8,268 bases of DNA from Lachnospiraceae bacterium UBA5902. GTDB taxonomy: Bacteria; Bacillota; Clostridia; Lachnospirales; Lachnospiraceae. Where the stretch lies: the NCBI GenBank assembly GCA_002431865.1, contig DJEI01000050.1:1-8268 (forward strand), given 5' to 3'. The position numbers were made by a program, and so were the translations under genes. The notes under the pieces are model-generated. The model did no database searches. It was not told the origin of the DNA and saw only the letters and a list, made by a program, of their open reading frames with translations. Within the stretch, counting starts at the first letter, position 1; each line of letters begins with the position of its first letter. Of the stretch, positions 6,571 through 8,268 are shown piece by piece.

Positions 6571-6577
6571 AGGGGGA
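6571..6577 (+). promoter_or_regulatory. Ribosome binding site that fixes the spoVG start
   Basis: AGGGGGA lies five bases before the ATG at 6583. The frame stays open to a codon at 6562, but only the ATG at 6583 gives the family's usual [11 protein letters not shown] beginning. Confidence 0.85.
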
Positions 6578-6582
6578 CTAAT

Positions 6583-6858
6583 ATGCAAATCACAGATGTA
6601 AGGGTACGTAAGGTTACAAAAGAAGGCAAGATGCGCGCAGTTGTTTCGATTACAATTGATGATGTATTTGTAGTACATGATATCAAGGTAATTGAAGGAG
6701 AGAAGGGATTGTTTATCGCGATGCCGAGTCGAAAGGCGTCGGATGGTGAATATCGGGATATTGCACATCCGATCAATTCTGAGACAAGAGACAAAATCCA
6801 GAGTCTCATTCTTGAGAAATATCAGGAAGTAGCGTCCGAGTCTGAGGATGAAGAGTAA
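6583..6858 (+). CDS. spoVG: SpoVG family regulator
   Basis: The 91-residue product matches SpoVG over its full length (usually 85-100). It starts [11 protein letters not shown] and has [23 protein letters not shown] in its middle (about 27-49), the most conserved part of the family, then HPIN (61-64). The last helix ends in an acidic tail, SESEDEE. SpoVG was named for a role in spore cortex formation in Bacillus. In Listeria, Staphylococcus and others it acts as a small nucleic-acid-binding regulator of virulence, cell wall and carbon traits. It has its own promoter in the end of glgD and its own terminator, so it is likely a short monocistronic transcript. Its place between glycogen synthesis and hprK might reflect shared stationary-phase or carbon control, but that is inference. 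Confidence 0.96.
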   Translation: MQITDVRVRKVTKEGKMRAVVSITIDDVFVVHDIKVIEGEKGLFIAMPSRKASDGEYRDIAHPINSETRDKIQSLILEKYQEVASESEDEE

Positions 6859-6867
6859 AATAGCAAA

Positions 6868-6898
6868 GGGCTGTTGCGTCTGCGACAGCCCATTTTTT
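6868..6898 (+). terminator. Strong intrinsic terminator after spoVG
   Basis: A GC-rich 10-bp stem pairs 6868-6877 with 6882-6891, with one T-G wobble and a tight GTCT loop (6878-6881). Six T residues follow at 6893-6898. It begins 10 bases after the spoVG stop and should end both spoVG and glgC-glgD read-through transcripts. The hprK ATG is only 28 bases further on. Confidence 0.95.
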
Positions 6899-6908
6899 CA
6901 AAATAGGT

Positions 6909-6925
6909 AAGGAGACATAAGAGGG
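6909..6925 (+). promoter_or_regulatory. Tandem ribosome-binding-site-like motifs before hprK
   Basis: AAGGAGA (6909-6915) lies 11 bases before the ATG at 6927, longer than usual. A second motif, GAGGG (6921-6925), is almost touching the start. The first is the likelier functional site. No alternative start codon with better spacing is visible. Confidence 0.6.
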
Positions 6926-6926
6926 C

Positions 6927-7877
6927 ATGGAAGAAGAATATAGCGTAAGTGTGACACAATTGATTCAAAAGATGAATCTGATCAATCATACGCCTGAAAT
7001 TGATACCGATCATATATTGATCAAAGATCCAAATATGAACCGACCGGCAGTCCAGCTGGCGGGCTTTTTTGAACATTTTGATTCCGCACGTATTCAGATA
7101 TGTGGAAATGTAGAGTTTGCGTATATTTCGAATATGCATACAGAGGAAGAGAATATCCAGATATTTGAGAAGTTATTTGCATTCAAGATTCCGTGTCTGA
7201 TCTTTTGTCGTAATATCAAGCCATATGATTATATCATCGAGACCGGAAAACGATGTGGAATCCCAATTCTGACCGATACTTCGGAGACAACGTCTGACTT
7301 CGTGCATGAGGTTGTAAAGTGGCTGCATGTGGAGCTTGCACCGCGTATTTCCATTCATGCGGTTTTGCTGGATGTATATGGTGAGGGCGTCATGATTACC
7401 GGAGACAGCGGACTTGGTAAGAGTGAGGCGGCGCTGGAGATGATTCGACGTGGACACCGTCTTGTATCGGATGACGTCGTGGAGATCAAAAAGGTTTCGG
7501 ATGAGACGCTGATCGGTACGGCACCGGATATTACAAGACATTTTATTGAGCTTCGGGGAATCGGAATTATCGATGTCAAGAGTATGTTCGGTGTAGAGTG
7601 TGTCAAGCATACACAGAGCATCGATCTGATCGTGAATCTGGAAGAATGGGATAAGGATGCGAACTATGATCGTCTGGGATTGGAAGATCAGTATACAGAG
7701 ATTCTTGGAAATAAGATTGTCAGTCATTCGATTCCGATTCGACCGGGACGAAATATTGCGGTTATCGTAGAGGCGGCAGCCGTCAACCACAGACAGAAGA
7801 AGATGGGATACAATGCTGCACAGGAATTGTATAACCGTGTAACACAGAATATAGCGAAGAATTCACACAATGTCTAA
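6927..7877 (+). CDS. hprK: HPr kinase/phosphorylase
   Basis: This bifunctional cytoplasmic enzyme phosphorylates HPr on its regulatory serine (Ser46 in Bacillus) and removes the phosphate by phosphorolysis. Seryl-phosphorylated HPr is the co-repressor of CcpA, so HprK sets carbon catabolite repression in Firmicutes. The 316-residue product is family length (about 310). The N-terminal domain covers about 1-130. The kinase core has His144, the P-loop GDSGLGKS (159-166) and SDDVV (181-185). The family signature ELRGIGIIDVKSMFG (208-222) follows, then RPGRN (272-276) and a C-terminal helix with VNHRQKKMGYNAAQE (286-300). All expected motifs are present. A strong terminator stands just upstream and I see no good promoter between it and the ATG, so the source of its transcript is unclear. 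The ROK glucokinase gene follows after 26 bases. Confidence 0.97.
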   Translation: MEEEYSVSVTQLIQKMNLINHTPEIDTDHILIKDPNMNRPAVQLAGFFEHFDSARIQICGNVEFAYISNMHTEEENIQIFEKLFAFKIPCLIFCRNIKPYDYIIETGKRCGIPILTDTSETTSDFVHEVVKWLHVELAPRISIHAVLLDVYGEGVMITGDSGLGKSEAALEMIRRGHRLVSDDVVEIKKVSDETLIGTAPDITRHFIELRGIGIIDVKSMFGVECVKHTQSIDLIVNLEEWDKDANYDRLGLEDQYTEILGNKIVSHSIPIRPGRNIAVIVEAAAVNHRQKKMGYNAAQELYNRVTQNIAKNSHNV

Positions 7878-7884
7878 GAGGAAT

Positions 7885-7903
7885 AAGGAGGATATAGAGG
7901 AAG
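7885..7903 (+). promoter_or_regulatory. Tandem ribosome-binding-site-like motifs before the ROK kinase gene
   Basis: AAGGAGGA (7885-7892) lies 11 bases before the ATG at 7904. A second motif, GAGGAAG (7897-7903), directly abuts the start. The layout resembles that of hprK: a strong site at long spacing plus a purine run next to the ATG. Confidence 0.6.
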
Positions 7904-8268
7904 ATGGCAAAGTATGTATTTGGTGTAGATATCGGAGGAACAACAGTTAAGATCGGTCTTTTCACTGCAGAAGGAACGATGGTTGACAAGTGGGAGATCA
8001 CAACACGCACCGACGAAGGCGGAAAGTATATCTTAGGCGATATTGCAGCATCCATCGAAAGTAAGCTTGCGGATAAGCAGATCGATAAGAGTGAAGTAAA
8101 GGGTATTGGAATGGGTGTTCCGGGGCCGGTCAAGGCGGACGGAACCGTTCTTCGTTGTGTAAATCTTGGATGGGGAATCTTTAATGCAGCCGATGAATTA
8201 TCCAAAATCATCGGACTTCCGGTAAAGGCTGGCAATGATGCAAACATGGCAGCACTCGGCGAGATGTG
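7904..8268 (+). CDS. glcK: ROK-family glucokinase (5' part, cut by the window edge)
   Basis: The frame is open from the ATG at 7904 to the window end, giving 121 codons of a protein that normally has about 310-320 residues. The N-terminal phosphate-binding motif GVDIGGTTVKIGLF (7-20) is typical of ROK kinases. GIGMGVPGPV (67-76) is a core motif of the family. NLGW (87-90) and GNDANMAALGE (110-120) follow, with Asp112 at the expected catalytic base. The CxCGxxGC zinc motif would lie beyond the edge. The likely reaction is ATP-dependent phosphorylation of glucose to glucose-6-phosphate. ROK proteins also include fructokinases, N-acetyl-sugar kinases and repressors; the immediate catalytic N-terminus rules out a repressor with an N-terminal DNA-binding domain. 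The position after hprK supports a glucose-entry role. Confidence 0.9.
   Translation, partial: MAKYVFGVDIGGTTVKIGLFTAEGTMVDKWEITTRTDEGGKYILGDIAASIESKLADKQIDKSEVKGIGMGVPGPVKADGTVLRCVNLGWGIFNAADELSKIIGLPVKAGNDANMAALGEM

Noticed and set aside
7173..7790. Open frame of 205 codons on the minus strand opposite hprK
   Set aside because: It lies fully within hprK and its predicted residues show no domain. It is a shadow of the real gene.
7783..8247. Open frame of 154 codons on the minus strand over the end of hprK and the start of the ROK gene
   Set aside because: The plus strand here encodes clear ROK motifs (DIGGTTVK, GNDAN), so the minus-strand frame is a shadow.
1..8268. Mobile element, prophage, CRISPR array, toxin-antitoxin or defence system
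   Set aside because: No spaced direct repeats, transposase or integrase motifs, terminal inverted repeats or known defence domains are visible. The content is ordinary core genes with similar base and codon use throughout.

Overview
This window looks like core chromosome of a low-to-moderate GC Gram-positive anaerobe, most likely a clostridial member of the family Lachnospiraceae. That placement is inferred from the gene content: a paired glgC/glgD, spoVG, HPr kinase/phosphorylase followed by a ROK glucokinase, strong AGGAGG-type ribosome binding sites and sigma-A-like promoters. I see no rRNA, tRNA, CRISPR array, insertion sequence, prophage or other mobile element. All genes are on the plus strand and tightly packed, and no stretch longer than about 150 bases lacks a gene.

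Layout. (1) Positions 1-99 hold the last 32 codons of an unidentified gene, closed by a strong terminator (114-146). (2) typA/bipA (235-2073), a ribosome-associated translational GTPase, has its own extended -10 promoter (157-185) and a terminator (2104-2155). (3) A three-gene operon starts from a promoter near 2177-2185. It encodes an NfeD-family membrane protein (2245-2679), a stomatin/prohibitin-type SPFH protein (2694-3632) and a small helical protein I do not recognise (3650-4015). (4) The glycogen operon glgC-glgD (4153-6547) is driven by a TGnTATAAT promoter and encodes the catalytic ADP-glucose pyrophosphorylase and its divergent GlgD partner, one base apart. (5) spoVG (6583-6858) has a good promoter whose -10 box overlaps the glgD stop codon, and a strong terminator follows it. 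(6) hprK (6927-7877) and the start of a ROK glucokinase gene (7904 to the window edge) form the beginning of another operon.

How the genes fit together. The right half is linked by sugar handling. GlgC/GlgD commit glucose-1-phosphate to glycogen, the ROK kinase makes glucose-6-phosphate from free glucose, and HprK sets carbon catabolite repression through HPr Ser phosphorylation. SpoVG, a small RNA-binding or regulatory protein of Firmicutes, sits between them. The NfeD/SPFH pair is a classic membrane-microdomain module, here with an extra small partner gene.

I did not find a convincing exotic new system. The best candidate for something undescribed is the 121-residue protein encoded directly after the SPFH gene. 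The remaining observations concern start-site correction, promoter overlap, and sequence differences between GlgC and GlgD.
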